Shown: one piece after another, positions 10,811-23,859 of the stretch
How the letters are laid out: each line of letters begins with the position of its first letter
Position numbering within the stretch: position 1 is the stretch's first letter
DNA from: Hydractinia symbiolongicarpus
Lineage: Eukaryota > Cnidaria > Hydrozoa > Anthoathecata > Hydractiniidae
Direction: 5' to 3'
DNA length: 64,000 nucleotides
Assembly (NCBI RefSeq): GCF_029227915.1
Contig: NC_079879.1
Span: 2,790,001 to 2,854,000, forward strand
Notes under the pieces: generated by a model
What the model was told of the DNA's origin: nothing
Seen by the model: the letters and a program-made list of their open reading frames with translations, nothing else
Database searches by the model: none
Position numbers and translations under genes: made by a program

Positions 10811-13800
10811 TAAAATTTATTCCTTTATTTTGAGGTTTTCTAACTGTGTTACTTCTTTCATTGTATTGTTTTTCGATTTGGAACGTAAAGTGATTTTCCT
10901 CGCGGCATATATTTTCTTCCTTATTAATAAACTTCTGACGGCCGGTCCCGAAGAGCACGGAAATCTCTGGTTTTTGTTTTCCGCCCATTAAACTGCTATC
11001 ACTTAGCTTCTGATGGAACGACAAAATAAATTATTAAAATTACTCTATTTTTGTAAACAAGCAAGCTCAATTAGATAAGAATGTCTACAAATCTTGATGT
11101 ATTATTTTCTTTTAAAGTTTTGAAACAAAGAACCCACATAAGGCTTGTTTCAATGTTAAACATAGCATTCGTTGGGTTAAAATTCGTCGTAGCGTTTAAG
11201 TAATGACACGGCTTTTATCCCCACCGTGCTGTATGAACTTCTTTTTCTGTTATCAGGCGAAAAACAATATCCAAGAAGAAAGCAGTTTTAGGACTTTATA
11301 CAACAATCTCGAGTAAAGTCGCATTCACATCTATGCATTTTTTTTACGTAAGGGCTAAATGTTTTTTCATTCATTCTGTTATGTTATGTCGAACATTTAT
11401 ATAGATGTGGCCAACGTCGTTCATTTTCCTTACGAATTTTTTTGTTATATATAAAAAATAAGTAAGGAGAAGAAAAAAAGAAAGAAAAATTTGCGCAATG
11501 AGGTTGAAATACAATAAATTACGTTCCAAAATATCTTCCTTATCCCCATCCGTTTTATCTCTTGATGTCAAAGCTGCTGGAGGTTACATGTCGGCTTCTC
11601 AAAATGTGTGCTCTTTCTTTTATTTGTGATTAATATGACGTCTAAAAATCTTTTTCGATTAATTGATCTACAGCTGAAATGTGTGAAATGCATCATATTT
11701 TGCTCTCACCAATTTCTTTTTTCGTAAAAAACTTTCTCGTGACCCTATGATAGCCATTATCATTTATCATCCTAAATAGTATAGGTGGCCCTATATATCT
11801 AAAAAACTTGTTTATTGGCGCCATTTGTTTTCTAAAACGCAAATATTTTCATGCGTGTGAACAACGGTAAACATAAATGTAAACAAAAGCGAAGAAAAAA
11901 GTGCTTATGGAAAAAAAATTTAACAATTTCCTATGTCCAAAAATTCGTAGATGTGGATGCGGCTTTAGGTATACAGCCTTAATTAGCTAATTAGCTTCAA
12001 TTTTCCGGACATATCATGTTATGTCATGACAACCAATGTTTCGAGTTCAGGGAAATTTCACATAATTAATAAAGTTGTCTCCCTGTAACAATTTCTCTAA
12101 AAGCAACTTGATCAAGTCCTCGTTCTTTACTTGCACATGGCGAAGGCGATGATTTTTGGTTGTTTATGTTTTTAATGCTCGACTTTAGAAATTCTTTTTC
12201 AAACTAAGTTATTATTTGTTCGCCCTGAAACTATATTTTATAGTAATGATATCTTTTAAGAAGCATTATTTATTAAAGTAATATGGTAACGCGTAATTAC
12301 ATAAAGCTGATTTTTGTTGGGATACAATGATACATAACATAACTAGCTAGCTAGCTAGTTAGCTGACTAGCTTTTATATTTTATAAGTTAAGTATCTCTT
12401 TGGGTAGTAAATCTTAGATAGCTGAGAAAGCTAGTTAGCTAAGTATAAAATAAAAATGTTTTCAACGTCTCACAAATATTAGCTAAGTAATTTTTCAAAA
12501 GCAACCTAGTTGTTGAGACTAAGTTTAAAATTGGGACAAAAATTAAGCAATTTAGGCATCTTTAGGCCTTATATCTATGCTATGATCCCCTCCCTTTACT
12601 TAGCTAGCAACTTTCCCTGTTGAAACATGCCAAAAAGTCTTCCCAGAATGAACATATACTGCGTTTAAACGTATGCTTTAGTGTGATAAATTCACTTCTG
12701 ATGAACATGATGCAAAAGGCCAAGGTCTGGTTCACATTTCCAGAACTGTGTTGATAAAATAATTATAGTGCTAAAACGACCAGCTGATCACGAAGGCAAT
12801 GCAATCTAATGCCTTACCCAAGAAGTTAGAGATAATTGTACTTGTTTATCACTTAAATGTGTCATAATTGTACAGCTAGCTACATACATATTTTCTTTTG
12901 TTTATGCTCTTTCAGAAGCCTCAACAAAATATGTCTTTCGGATAATTACATTTTAGTTGTAAATTCTCTTTGTGGTGTTTTTAGACCAAAATTTTGTTTC
13001 GATACATGAAATTTTTCTAGCTACAATGCCGGACAAATATATGTTTTTACCCTGCTCACATCCTCATTTTCCTATTTCAATGTTGAATGACCAGTCTACA
13101 GAACGCCAGCATTGAAATAGGTGGAAGGGGGCCCAGAGGAGGATTTTCCTCAAAGTTCAAAAGATTGTAGCTTACATGTGGCTTGTGTCGTAGGTTCTCA
13201 TTATTTTTTATTATCAATTTTATTCCTGTGACTGTTAGAACAGAATAAACAGAATAAATTTTGCACAAGTGTAATGTGCATGCTAGCTATACATGACAGA
13301 CCAACAAGATGGTAAATTTGTTGAAGTAGTCAAATCAGTTGTTGAAAAATTGTAGGATGCATGTGGATGGCCGGATTAAAAGTACACTTTCAGAAAAGTA
13401 CTTGCTTCTCTAAGACAAAAAGACTATTGCAAAATACGGTTTTATTTTGATTTAGTAATGTTTTATTATACCTGCTGTTGGCAAGATAGCTAGCTAGCTA
13501 CATGTTTTTTCTTATCTAGCTAACTTGCTAATAGTCATGTTTTACAGAGAACATTAGAAAGAAACTTTATTTTCATTTAAGATTTCATCTTTCATAAAAA
13601 TATTTACTACTCGGCTCACCATTTTTTAGTCAATTTTTTTGAACATTTAACATATTAAAAAAAACTCTTATCGTTCAGTGTTGTTGTTGCAAAACCCGCC
13701 ATCTATATAGCAAATCGTTTCATATATTATGCCTATGAATAAATTATCTATCTCGAATGTAAACTAATCGCATTACAGAACTCACCAGTGTGTACCACGG

Positions 13801-13845
13801 GGTTTTTCGCTGCCGACCTCGCTAAATAAAAGCAATTATACAAAT
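10811..13845. other. Gene-poor stretch
   Basis: About 3 kb without a supportable gene. CTAG-rich low-complexity sequence occurs near 12340-12380 and 13480-13530. Short open frames lack domains. Confidence 0.4.
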
Positions 13846-13985
13846 ATTTGACAAATCTTAAATTTAACTTTTTCAGCAAATTTGATAACGTCATTAGCAA
13901 AAGTAGCAACATCACCAATCTTAAGGTGTTACTTAAAGTCTAGGCAACAACAGTATATTTTATGTCCATTAAATAACAAAAAAAG
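13846..13985. repeat. Diverged copy of a dispersed repeat
   Basis: The segment with AGCAAATTTGATAACGTCATT and the later AGTCTAGGCAACAACAGTATA resembles 18660-18800 and 24820-24960. It appears to be an old dispersed repeat whose ends I cannot define. Confidence 0.4.
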
Positions 13986-15150
13986 AAATTACAGAGAAGG
14001 TAAACGCTTTAATATGAACTAGAAATATAGGGTGAATAATCGCGTTACTGCTTAGAGACAAAGAGTTTTTATAATTTAGTCGCCTCAAAAAAAGCAAAAA
14101 AAACAGAACCTCATATTACTGTTGGATTTTATCACGTTTAGAAAGTAGATGGTAAACGGTCAATAAAATGTCACAGGAAGTCGAAAGGTCAATGTAGTTT
14201 CTATGGTTTCGGTAATATGCAAATATGAATGCTTAGTTTTGAGTATCCCTAACTGTGTGACTTGCATTCTTTTTTGATTTGTTTAAAAGAAAAAATCGGC
14301 AAGAAACAGACTTCCTTATCGACCTGTACGTCGAAATAAATAACCGGGATTGCTTTATTTTTGTAAACCATTATAAGTGTAATTAAGTAAGATATCTCTA
14401 AATCCACATTAATAATTCGCTATTTAAGTTCTGAAATAAAGAACCCACGTTTTGTTTTGACTTTCTCTATTAGCAACAAAATGTTAACTATTTTAATTTT
14501 TGGAAGTTTAACTAATCAAATGGTATTGTAGTGTTCGGTCATTTCTAAGTCCTGAACATTTGGAATACTTTCTGATTAACGCAAAATGCCTTAATGTTGC
14601 CTAAAAACATTCTTAAATTACTATTAGATGATATCAAGTGTTGTGCCAACTTTCGAGCTTACTATTCTTTGCACAATGAATTAAAAGGATTCATACTTCC
14701 ACGTAACATTTAACGCTTAAGAAAAAAAAACAATACAGGATATATCCACGATTCTGTCGTTTTTTTAATTTTTCAATGTCATTTGAAAAGAGAAGATGAA
14801 TAATGTTTAGGATTTATTGAGTTAGGAACTTCCTACGAAGAAGATAATTCCAATAGTCTTCGGCAAGGTAAGAAATAATGCTTATTTGGCAGCACTAAGT
14901 TTTTGCACCTGCTTTAGTGAGATTACAGTAACCTAGAAAGATAGTTCTAACATTGTCAATATTTTTTCCATCTGGCAAATGCTGACACGGTTGCATATAT
15001 AGCCAAAGATGTGTGGCCACGCATTTTTGATCGTGTCAGTATTTTTAACATTCTAATATTATAATATCCTGCATTCTTATCCAACTCCACAGGTCTTTTT
15101 CAAATTGTAATGTAAAGGTTATATATACAGGCTCAAGAGTTGTTTATATA
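13986..15150. other. Gene-poor stretch upstream of gene B
   Basis: No exon or repeat boundary could be supported before the promoter motif of gene B. Confidence 0.4.
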
Positions 15151-15154
15151 CCAA

Positions 15155-15200
15155 AGCGTAGGCGAATGCAAAATCATCTTAATACGGGGAATTGTATAAA
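15155..15200 (+). promoter_or_regulatory. Promoter of gene B: shared motif plus TATA box
   Basis: AGCGTAGGCGAAT (15155-15167) is identical to the gene A motif. It precedes TATAAA (15195-15200), which lies about 84 bases before the exon-1 ATG. The motif-to-TATA distance (40 bases start to start) is larger than at gene A (22). Confidence 0.6.
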
Positions 15201-15283
15201 TAGCAAAGCAGACAATCTTAAGCATTTTAATTTTACTGGTACGAAGATTTGGATCGTATTACTTGGTAATAAGCCTTCCAACC

Positions 15284-17164
15284 ATGGTAGGTTGATGAGT
15301 CGATTACATAGTTTAAATTATAATCTACAGGTGTCCACTTTATATACTTAAAATAGCTGCAAAAACTTGTCCTGTTTTTTTTAGAGAATGCAATTAGCGA
15401 TTTTATTTGTCGTTCTATGGGTAGCATTATCTGTTGGTAAGGAAAAAACAACAACACTGAAGATATCCACCTTGAATAAACTCGCCAGGCAGGTAAAAAG
15501 GGCTAAGCACATTGTCAAAGAATTGAGCGTCACAAAAAGATATCTTCATCGACCTCCATTGGTGGTGTTTAGCAAATCTACCAGATATAATGTTTGCGCC
15601 AGACCGTACACACCAATGGAAGCAACTAAACGGAATGAGCTGAAGGCCTTAATAGATAAAAGCAAAGATAGTTACATCAAAAACCATCAACAATGTCCTG
15701 GTAGGTCTTAATCTTCCTTTATTTTAACATATTTATTTTTACACCGTATCCGTGTAATTCTTATTTGTAACACGATTTTCTTGTACACTCAGCAAATGGA
15801 AAGAAGCGATACAAGACGAATTTGCTCACATTCCTGGCACACAGGTTGAACCCCTGTTTTGTAATGAAAGGAGAGACATGCAAAGCAATACACTGAATAT
15901 GTGTAAAGAATGTGCATACAGAATCACTCTTCCATTATCGTGAGTGATAACATTTGTCGTTATTTTTTTGTTACCTTCAGGAAAGAAAAGTTTGTGCAAG
16001 ATAAAATTGCGGAACTAAAGATTGTGAATTGGTAAGATTGCGAATCTGATACTTGGTCAAGAAATTGCGGAATTTAAAATTTCATTTGAAGCAATGATCA
16101 ATAAATTTTTTCACAAAATCACTTGATAAATTATTCATCTTGATGCGTTTTCAATCCCTCACACAAACTTTTCTTTTGTTCTCGCATTTCGTGATTGAGA
16201 CATGCTGTACACGTTTCCCGAATTACATGTTTTTTAAAATGTTGGAATTTTGATGTTTTGACCTTAACATCATTTTCAGCATTAGTAAATTGGTTAATGT
16301 ATAAATTTTCAACTTAATCCGACATTGGAAAGTGCTGTTTTGGTGGCATCATTGTTACGGTCAAAGCTTTCTTAATTTTCGACTTGTACTAATAAGCCTC
16401 ATCTTCGAGCAAATGCAATGTTAATTAGTAGAAAGTGTTGTAGCAGGTTGTTTGTTTGATGTATAAATAGAAAATTTAACGATTTATTAATTTTTATGTG
16501 TGGATTTCGAAAATTACATTCATTTTCTTTAAAGAAGTTGAGAAAAATGCTGCAGCACATCAAAGAAAATAAATTCGGGAAAGGTGTATTAATTCATGCT
16601 TAAACAACCCTTGATTGTTTTTCACCATGCACATTTCGAAATATGTTACAAATTCCCTTTGAATCTCTGTGTTTTTTCATCTTGTCATTATGACTTATTT
16701 CTTTAAAAGATTTCTTTCGATGCAAAAAATTAAGGGTTTTTGACCAAATTTGCAATCTTTACTTCTGCAATATTTTCTTGCGCAATAAATTCTTCCCTTA
16801 AGGTATTTTTTCCGTGGAAGGAGGAAATGGACAAGGCGGGGACGGAGGGTCAGAAGCTACTGTTTCTTTTATGTTTTATTTTTTAAGTTCTCTTTTCGCA
16901 ATAATGCACCTCTATTCAGATGCTCTTTGTTCTCGTAGGTACTTCCCTCGCTACCATTTGCATTTCACATGTGACGAAAATGGCGACCATTCGTGCTTTA
17001 GCGGAGGTGGAGTGTGCGTCATGAACAAACTGACAAAAAGTTTGAAGCACGATCTATATGAACACGGTCCTGACTTGAATCAATGGGTGAATCAGCAAGT
17101 TGAATTTACTGGTTCGTGCTCCTGCCAAATAATAAATGACGACATCTTTAGTGAATTCGTTTAA
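15284..17164 (+). CDS. Gene B: secreted cystine-knot-like precursor, exon 3 altered
   Basis: Coding exons are 15284-15286 (ATG, donor GTAGGT), 15385-15700, 15804-15939 (alternative acceptor) and 16939-17164, about 226 residues. The signal peptide starts MRMQLAILFVVLWVALSVG. The pro-region keeps the two cysteines (YNVCARPY, QQCPG). The mature part keeps LFCNERR, MCKECAYRI, YFPRYHLHFTC, DHSCFSGGGVC and GSCSCQII, so eight cysteines. With the acceptor equivalent to the other paralogs (exon from 15793) the frame encodes NGKKR but then runs into a stop, so an indel follows the cleavage site. An acceptor 11 bases further on restores frame but removes KKR. The gene is thus either a processing variant or recently broken. 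Intron 3 is about 1 kb, much longer than in the others. Confidence 0.65.
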
Positions 17165-18251
17165 TGTCCAACGACGTTCACGAAAGGAAAGCACCCCACA
17201 ACACTTACCTTAGAGCAAACCTGCATGTTGTTTTTATAAAGATCTTTTATTACGTCTGAGTTAGGAGGTAACTCTATCTCTATCTACTATGGAGGAAGGG
17301 ATTGAATTCTACCACAAACTTACTCTTTGTATTAAAACTTCCAGAATATGTTTTTCAAAAAGATATTAAACTTTCCTATTTGGTAACTTTACTTGAAAAC
17401 AAAATGTAAAACTTCATGCTAAAATTTTCGTGATTTAAGAAAGAAACTGATTTTGAGCCCTGTTCTTACTCTCCTTGTGTATTGTTTCCAAAGGTAATAA
17501 TGTAAAAAGGTAATAATGTTGCAGCCATCAGGGAACTAAATTCAAGCACAAACTAGTCCTCTCGAGTTCAAAATTGTGACCATCATTAAAAGTTGATCAA
17601 AAAATGATGACGTCATAGCCACATTTCTGGCCTCAGCTCGTCAATTATTTTTTTTTCAGGCTGTATTTCTCAAAGATTTATTAACATAATTTAAACCGTT
17701 CCAAAGTTATTTATTTAGGGTTGTTAGAAAGATTTCATTTGAAAACGTTTGTTGGAAGTAGTTGCACATTGTAGCCACAGTTTGTTGTAATTATAAGAAA
17801 TAATGATGCCTACATGAAATACCTGTGAAGTATCGTTTCAGTTGCCACCAAATACAACAGTTATGCAATAAAAAACCCCTTCAAATCTGTTACTTGCACA
17901 AAGTGTTAGCGCTATCCTAAATCGTTGAGTGTTCATCTGCAGAATACCAGTGTAAAGTTAAGCATAGTGCTACTACAATTTTGATGAAATGATCAAAAGA
18001 TGAAGTATTCCTTACAAGGGTGATATAATGGAGAGAATCAAGAGAGGTAACAAGACTGGGACATTAAGAAAATGACTTATTTTAAATAATTTACTTTGGC
18101 GTGTTTGCTAATCTTGTGAAGAAGAGCAGGGAGAAAGTCATATACAAAATGCATACATGAATTGCATCACCCAAACATAATGCAACATATGTATTGTAAA
18201 GTGCCATTGTTGGTTGTGGTGATTAAAGAAGAGAAACTTAATCTCTCTTTT
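17165..18251. other. Gene-poor stretch between gene B and the duplication
   Basis: Nothing recognisable. The sequence becomes part of the segmental duplication at about 18252. Confidence 0.4.
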
Positions 18252-19829
18252 TTTGAAAATTATCAGGTATGTGGGTGGGGAAATTAGTCTCTCTTAACCC
18301 TGTAGAAGTAACATTATTTTAACGCATTTAAAAGGGAAAATATTATAAAGACAAATATGAGTGGAACAGAATTAAAAAGATATAGACCATAGGTTAAAAA
18401 ACCTGATGAATATATCAAGAAACATGCTGGCATTTTTAAAAGTGAATTTTACAGAAAAAAAAATTGTAAGGTCTTTGAATTTGCTTTTTGTCTCATAAGT
18501 CCCACTAGATCCATCAACTTTGCAACATTAAAATGGTCTGATGTGAAGATAAAAATCTCGTTCAAATACAAATTAACTTATCGCATAAACAAAAAAGTGT
18601 AATGACAGGTCTGTGGTTTATCGAAAGTTACAAAAAGTAATGAAAAGAAAGAAAGTGGCAACCCAAAAATTTAAGACAATTTTTAACCATTTCCGCAAAT
18701 TTGATGACATCATTCGAAAAAATGTTGACATTATTTCTTTGACCAAATTTTTTTTTAAGGTCTCGGCAACACTATGTCAATTAAACAACAATTCTATCAT
18801 TTAGGAGCCCACACATAGACAAACAGGAATAGGGTTAATTTATTTTTTATAATCTCGTTTTTAGCCATGTATAAATATTTAGATTTAACTACAAACGAAG
18901 ATAATGAGTAAGCATAGCATATTCTGAATATTATGTTAACTCTTGCATCCTTGCAAACATTATTCTATATGTGTGTCATATTTACCAATTTGATCTGAAA
19001 CTTGTGCTGGGCTAGCTAAGCTATTGTAGCTACATCAGTCAAAGTAGTCAAACACACTTGGCTGTATTTCGCATGCTTAATTAAGTTTGGTATCTACTAC
19101 AATTCTAACAAAAACTAGCTAGGCTGTGTTTTTGGTTAAACTTGTGATAACTTTTGAATTCTCACAAAACTTTATTTCGCAAAATAAAACTACGGTGTCA
19201 CTGTGTTAGCCAAATGAGGTAAGATTGAATTTCCACAAAACAAATTTCTATGTTGCTATTTTAGCTAAACTGGGTAGACCCGGGCTATAACCATTTTTTC
19301 AAGTGAAGTTGAACAGCTATATATAGACAGGTAATGTTGCAAATTTCCCTAAAACTTTCACAAAATAAAATTGATTGCTGATTCTATCTAATAATATCTG
19401 AAAACAATTTCAACATTATAAAAATGACAATATACTCTAAAAAATTATTAAACACCATTCAAAACATGGAGGTTAATCGTGGAAGCATAACAAGTTACCA
19501 CTAACAGTTGACGCCACAATGTTTATTCACTGTTGACATTTAAATCGATTGCGGCGAGTTAACAAGCGGTGTTAACAATTCAAATTCAACATTGATGATT
19601 TTCTCATTATAATGTCTTTTCTTCTTGTTATTATTCTTCCTGTGAAAAACATCGAGCTCTCACTGCAGCATTATCTAAAACGAAGTTCTCAGATTGTTTT
19701 TTAAAAAGAAAATTATTTTGGGTGCAATGCTATTGTAAGCACTTCACACGGATTTGTTAAATTGCTTCTTTTTACAAAGCGCTTTTGAATAATTTTTAAA
19801 CTCTCATGTGAAGTTATTTTTTAAGCTGG

Positions 19830-20420
19830 CGCGGCGACTCGGTGTCGAAGCGCCGGGTTGAATGACAAGTAAAAGTTTGATCGGTGGTGAACGCCAAACT
19901 TAAGTGCAGGTAAACCGTTTCACAAAACTAGGTCTGACTTTTAGTGCACAATTACGGTGTGACACAAATCCAGTGGAGCGCTTACAGTGAGAAAGCTTTC
20001 CCGACGTTAAGCGCGTAAGTGCGGGTAAACTGTGTCGCGCAAACAGATGGAGTGCTGTAGTACAAAAGTATGGTATGTCGGAAATCCAACCCAGCCTTTT
20101 TTAAATGTATTTTTCAAAATATAAATTTCCCACAACTTTAGCTGAAAGTTGTGGGAAATGTAGCCTAACCCGTCATATTAAAAACAGTCAAACATTTTTT
20201 TATTAAATTGCGGAATAAGTTCCAGTGAAATTAATTAATTGTGAGTGACATTTGAATAAGTGTTTAGTAAAGGTAATCCATGTCGCCCACCCGTGTGAAG
20301 TGCTTACATCAGTGCACGCAAGCATAATACCCTGTTTGGAGAAACCTTATTGCAACGGCGGTGTAAATGGAAACACAGAAAGCAGCCCGTTATTACCCCG
20401 TCCTGCTAAATCCGTTTACG
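19830..20420. repeat. Repeat with recurring GGTAAACYRTGTCGC motifs
   Basis: A GC-richer patch inside the duplication holds related motifs: GTGCAGGTAAACCGTTTCAC, GTGCGGGTAAACTGTGTCGC and AAAGGTAATCCATGTCGCC. Similar motifs occur at 41230-41400 (TACAGGTAAACCATGTCGCA, TACAGATAAACAGTGTCACA) next to a shared CTTCATTGCAAC segment. This suggests a dispersed element with internal repeats. Its copy in the right duplication is at about 25975-26560. Confidence 0.45.
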
Positions 20421-20897
20421 CTTTTTTTTAGTGTTTTTTTTTTAATTATTTTTTTTTAAGTTTTGGCACACCACTTTCTAACCCTCAACCCCCACCCACC
20501 CTCTTCCTTTCTAAGGTATTTTACCCATGTTTTGGTATCACAAGATATCTCTGTATTGATTCCTGTGGGTTTCCCACGGTCTGAAGACGATTCTATATCA
20601 TAATTTCTCGTTGTTTATGTGTGAGCTAACGATTGTAGCTGCTTTTCGCAGAGGTAGATTTCCGAGTATTTTTTTTTTTTTTTTTTATTAGCTAACTACA
20701 AGTTGGGTGACTAAAATAAGAACATAATAACTAAGGATTTTAAGAGCTTTTTTTATGCTGTTCCATGAACTGTTCTGAATTATTTGCTACCTCACATAAA
20801 GTTTTATAATACGTGCATTTGTTTCTGTGCATGTTTTTGTTTATGTCACTTTAAGTCAATAGCGTCTTGCTTATAAAAACCAGGCTGAACCAAGAAA

Positions 20898-22485
20898 TTA
20901 CACCAATGCGTCAAAGACACTGTTTTGGATTATTTGACAGGAGCACGATCCAGTAAATGCAACAGCACGATCCACCCACTGGTTTATATTTCCAAGACCA
21001 ACTTCATTTAAATCATGCTTTAACGTCTTTGTTTCGACATTTTTGATGCACGTACCTTCTCCGAAAAAACAGGAATGGTCGCCATTTTCGTCACATGTGT
21101 AATGAAAGTGATGGCGAGGAAAGTATCTACGATTACAAAAAGTGTCTCAATTGACATATCATGAGCCAATCAAAGGTAAGGAACAGTTTTATCTTTAAGT
21201 ACTACAAAAGTAACAAGAGTAACACTTACGACGGTGGAAGTGTGATTCTGTAAGCACATTCATTGCACATATTCAGTGTATTACTTTGTACTGCCCTTCT
21301 TTCGTTGCAGAACAGCTCTGTAACCTGTGTTCCAGGAATACTGGAAAATTGATTTTGTACATCTTGCAAGTCGCGTTTCTTCTGAGAGACTGTGTAGAAG
21401 ATAAATGAAGTGTAAATATCACACGCATTAACTCTATTTATACTGGAAGCAAAGGGAACTGGTGTTGGTCTATTCAATCAATATACCACCTTTTTTAAAC
21501 AACTGAAAATACTGCTAAAAAAGGGAGCATCTAAGTGATATAATGTTATATTATTTGTGAATTATTTACTAAAACAATTTTGAACTCCTTCTTTGGAAGT
21601 TGCCCTGGCTTCAGTATTCGAAGCTGAGCAAATGTTTTTTTAAACCATTGCTATTACTCACCTCCGGCATTGTCTAAAAACCCAGTAATTTATGTTCAAA
21701 CACATCGTGTTGAATCGTTTTAAAGTAAAAACATTACACAAAATGATGACGTCAAACCAAAATTTCTAATTCAGCAAAAAAAAATTCACGAATAAGAGAC
21801 CTTATTTTTTATTACATTCCTACTAAATTTTGTTTACCAGGTTCGGGTCCTGTTACTTTATGTGGTTGTATCTTCCGTCTCCCTACCATCTCACAACCCC
21901 CCCCCCCCACCCTCCCCCCCCCCCCCCACACACACACACACCACCCTCATAAGATGATTTATAGTCAAGAAGCGAAGGAAATATAGTGTGAATGATAAAT
22001 TAAATTTATAACAAAAAAAATCTCTACCTGGACATTGTTGTTTATTTCTAATATAACTCTGTCTGTTTTTATCAATCAAGGCTTTCAATTCATTTCTTTT
22101 AATTTCTTCCTCCTTTGAGTATGGTCTTGCACATACTTTAAACTGGGTAGCTTTATTAAACTTCACTATTGGTGGTCTAAGCAAAATTCTTTTTACCGCA
22201 TTCCATGTCCTGATGATATTCTTGGCTTCCTTTACCTGTCTGACGAGTTTTTTTAAAGCGGATATCTTCACTGTTCTTTTTGTTTTCTTACCGCCAGACA
22301 ATGCTACCCAAAGAATAAAAAATAAAATCACCAACTGAATTCTCTACAACAAAGAGAAACACAGTTTTTAGACAAATGTCAAGTGTAATTTGTACAGGTT
22401 ATGTTCTATTAAAGTTTTTACGTTTAAGAAAACAGTCGTAAGTTAAAGCAAAAACGAACGATTTAAATCGATTATGACCTACCAT
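20898..22485 (-). CDS. Gene C: secreted cystine-knot-like precursor, intact
   Basis: Coding exons in transcript order are 22485-22483 (ATG, donor GTAGGT), 22343-22028, 21389-21230 and 21126-20898, about 235 residues with consistent phases. The signal peptide starts MRIQLVILFFILWVALSGG. The pro-region is Lys/Arg-rich and helical, with cysteines in FKVCARPY and QQCPG. Exon 3 starts VSQKKRDLQ, a dibasic site at about 109-112. The mature part of 123 residues has LFCNERR, MCNECAYRITLPPS, YFPRHHFHYTC, HSCFFGEGTC and GSCSCQII. It is most similar to gene A in exons 3 and 4. This is the intact member of the C/D duplicate pair. Confidence 0.82.
21897..21943. repeat. Poly-C / CA microsatellite in intron 2 of gene C
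   Basis: A run of C broken by CACC and CTC is followed by an ACACACACAC tract, on + coordinates. It lies in the intron after the pro-region exon. Gene D has a length variant at 28040-28086. Confidence 0.9.
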
Positions 22486-22568
22486 GATTGAATAACTTGA
22501 TTGCCAACTGATTTGTATCAGAGCTTTGTCAAAATACAACTAAAGTGTAGAAGCGAGTGTCTTTTATT

Positions 22569-22611
22569 TTTATAATTTCTCCCTTAATAAGATTAAAGAA
22601 TCGCCTACGCT
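22569..22611 (-). promoter_or_regulatory. Promoter of gene C: shared motif plus TATA box
   Basis: On the minus strand AGCGTAGGCGATT (22611-22599) precedes a TATAAA (22574-22569). That TATA box lies about 85 bases before the exon-1 ATG. Confidence 0.6.
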
Positions 22612-22634
22612 CTGTCACAACAGAAACTTCATAG

Positions 22635-23627
22635 ACAGAATGCGTACCTTTTGTACTATATTGTTAAAGAAAACTGTGGAGTTGGATACGAAAGCGAAAT
22701 TAATAATGTAAAAAGACAGAAAAAAAATACCTACGCAAGCAAAAATGTGTACCCACACACAATGTATCGGCAATATGTTGTCAATAAGAAAATTCAACTA
22801 ATGGCTACACGTAAACATTGCTGTGATAACATTATTTCTTTCATCTTTTCAATCTCACAATGTGAATAGGGGAATTGATTAACTCTTAACGACGCCTAAG
22901 AATATATTTTGTTGTTTTTAACAATATAGACGTTCAATGTGGTACCTCACACTTGGGCTGCCATAAGGCCTATGTCCTAGGTCGTCATGGATAATTTTCT
23001 TTTTTTCAGAAAAAGTGTGAGTTGGCCTACTCAACGGTTCCAAATATGAACCATTTTCCTTAGTCACGTTCTTTTTTTTTTTTTTTCACACGGACATTTA
23101 AAACCCAACTAATTTAATTCTCTTTACCATGGTAAACATCAAAACAAACCCATTCAGAGGTTACAGTATTTTAAAAACTTCAAAAACACAGTATATATCT
23201 GGATTAAAGGCAATTTTCTTTTGTTATCCTACAATAATAGTACAAAATAATATAGTATATTTTTGGCAGTTGATGCTTTGAATGAAATCAAAATAAAATT
23301 TGAAAGATTACGCAGAATTGTCATAAAATAATGAAATAAATCACAGCTAATTATAAAACCATAGAAACTATCTTAACCTTTGGACTTTGTCTGATATTTT
23401 TTCTACCTCAACATTAATCCGCACATACTTAAGCAGTAGCAGTTTCCTGCCATATAAGCTTCTTAACCTTTTGTACCAGGAAGGTACAAATTTATGGTAC
23501 GGAAGTTACCAAAAAGCGTTACATTATTTTAGCATAGCGTTGTTCTTAGAGATATAATATATATATCTAATATATGTATAGTATGTGAAGGTGAATCGCG
23601 CTTCTAGAGTGCTCGACGGGTAGAGCT
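22635..23627. other. Unique spacer between the two duplicate copies
   Basis: No gene was found. The spacer separates the left duplicate from the foldback element. Confidence 0.4.
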
Positions 23628-23668
23628 ATATATTATGTGTGTCAGGTTCAATAAAATACACGGTACTT

Positions 23669-23711
23669 TTGTACGACTTTAAGTTTCATGTTAAACAATC
23701 ATCAGATACAA
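23669..23711 (-). ncRNA. Hammerhead-ribozyme-like motif (left arm, opposite strand)
   Basis: This is the inverted counterpart in the left arm. It has the same CUGAUGA and GAAAC boxes and GUC triplet on the minus strand, with one change in stem I (TTGTAT, giving a U-G pair). Confidence 0.45.
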
Positions 23712-23816
23712 GTTACCAAATATTTTGTTAAATCTATAGATTTTAAGATATGTTTATGATTTTGTATTAACGCTTGTTTTGTTCTATCTTATAGATTTAA
23801 CAAAATATTTGGTAAC

Positions 23817-23859
23817 TTGTACCTGATGATTGTTTAACATGAAACTTAAAGTCGTACAA
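23817..23859 (+). ncRNA. Hammerhead-ribozyme-like motif (right arm)
   Basis: Read 5' to 3': TTGTAC, CTGATGA (23823-23829), TTGTTTAACAT, GAAAC (23841-23845), TTAAAGTC, GTACAA. The invariant CUGAUGA and GAAA boxes are present. Stem I can form between TTGTAC and GTACAA, stem III from ACTT/AAGT, and a GUC cleavage triplet sits at 23851-23853. Stem II is short and weak (UG/CA with a small loop). The layout is like type I hammerheads found in repeats. Activity is inferred, not shown. Confidence 0.5.

Larger units (their letters stand above)
18252..22634. repeat. Segmental duplication, left copy (carries gene C)
   Basis: It begins TTTTGAAAATTATCAGGTAT and ends CACAACAGAAACTTCATAGA. It is matched in the same orientation by 24437-28781, with only scattered substitutions and small indels. 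It includes the whole of gene C with its promoter, plus about 2.6 kb downstream of that gene. The offset between copies changes from about 6185 to 6146 through internal indels. Confidence 0.9.
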
